A stretch of 6,357 nt of DNA from Deltaproteobacteria bacterium (GTDB taxonomy: Bacteria > Desulfobacterota > Binatia > DP-6): contig VBLA01000061.1 in assembly GCA_005879245.1 (NCBI GenBank), forward strand, positions 1-6,357, in the 5' to 3' direction. Below are positions 6,229 through 6,357 of the stretch, one piece after another. The notes under the pieces were generated by a model, which was not told the origin of the DNA, did not search any database, and saw only the letters and a program-made list of their open reading frames with translations. Each line of letters opens with the position of its first letter. The first letter of the stretch is position 1. Position numbers and translations under genes: made by a program.

Positions 6229-6357
6229 GGGTCGGGGTGCTCGGCGGCGGTTTAGCGGAGACGGGGCAGCGAAGCGAGTGGCATCGCGTCAAAATCGCTT
6301 GCCAAACCGGCCCGGCGCGGGCTAGCAAGGCCGCGACGAGGTGGTCGTCCTCGCATG
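6229..6357 (-). promoter_or_regulatory. Region upstream of the minus-strand cluster (probable promoter region, elements not resolved)
   Basis: No convincing gene is seen in these ~130 bases. A short A/T-richer patch (about 6289-6300) stands out from the GC-rich surroundings, as a promoter might. TTGGCA and TTGACG are present on the minus strand, but neither has an acceptable -10 hexamer at 16-18 bases. The last three bases are ATG on the plus strand, preceded by AGGTGG about ten bases before. This could be the start of a divergent gene, but nothing after it is available to test that. Confidence 0.3.
6298..6329. repeat. Nested inverted repeat upstream of the LOG gene
   Basis: The outer arms CTTGC (6298-6302) and GCAAG (6325-6329) enclose the inner arms GCCCG (6310-6314) and CGGGC (6318-6322), which have a 3-base loop. 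The two stems are separated by unequal spacers of 7 and 2 bases. On the minus strand it is followed by CGATTTTG. That short T run could make it a weak terminator for a gene beyond the window edge. It could equally be a protein-binding site near the promoter, or chance in GC-rich DNA. Confidence 0.35.

Noticed and set aside
5212..6255. Plus-strand open frame of 347 codons opposite the LOG gene
   Set aside because: The opposite strand carries clear LOG motifs (GGGPGIME, PGGFGTLDE). This frame shows low-complexity Arg/Gly/Glu sequence without recognisable domains.
6281..6306. Sigma-54-type promoter around TGGCAAG on the minus strand
   Set aside because: The GG element is present, but no GC dinucleotide occurs at the required spacing. 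TTTTGA replaces the expected TTGCA.

Overview
The window is strongly GC-rich, with codon third positions almost all G or C. It looks like chromosomal DNA from a high-GC bacterium. The gene types and the coding style (GTG start, 4-base overlaps, R/P-rich protein tails) would fit an uncultured soil or sediment lineage such as Rokubacteria/Methylomirabilota, Binatota or a deltaproteobacterial relative. That placement is only an impression from composition; no marker gene is present. I see no tRNA, rRNA, insertion sequence, CRISPR array or phage gene.

Layout. At the left end (1-831, plus strand) lies the 3' part of a gene for a repetitive, probably fibrous protein. It has four tandem 39-residue coiled-coil-like units (117 bp each), then a glycine/aspartate-rich beta-repeat domain of about 23 residues per unit. 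It converges, with 26 bases between stop codons, on a tightly packed minus-strand cluster filling the rest of the window. In transcription order (right to left) the cluster is: a LOG-family Rossmann-fold nucleotide phosphoribohydrolase (6228-5359); an RNase II-type RNB exoribonuclease with a C-terminal S1 domain (5362-3908, start overlapping the LOG stop by 4 bases); an FGGY carbohydrate kinase (3903-2305, 4 bases after the RNB stop); and a PLP-dependent lyase of the sphingosine-1-phosphate lyase type (2282-858, 22 bases after the kinase stop). About 130 bases remain upstream of the LOG gene. They hold a nested inverted repeat and probably the promoter region, but I cannot point to a promoter.

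The most notable observation is in the lyase gene. Its reading frame is uniform along the family, but an in-frame TAG at 1131-1133 sits where the family has a conserved tyrosine (D-I-Y-R). The 90 codons after it still encode a well-conserved lyase C-terminus. The gene is therefore a very recent pseudogene, a sequencing or assembly error, or a read-through case.

How the genes may work together (inference). RNB enzymes release nucleoside 5'-monophosphates, LOG enzymes split such monophosphates into base and ribose 5-phosphate, and FGGY kinases phosphorylate pentoses and related polyols. The lyase cleaves phosphorylated amino-alcohols by a retro-aldol reaction. The cluster could be an RNA/nucleotide salvage line joined to a kinase-lyase pair, or two unrelated pairs sharing one transcript.
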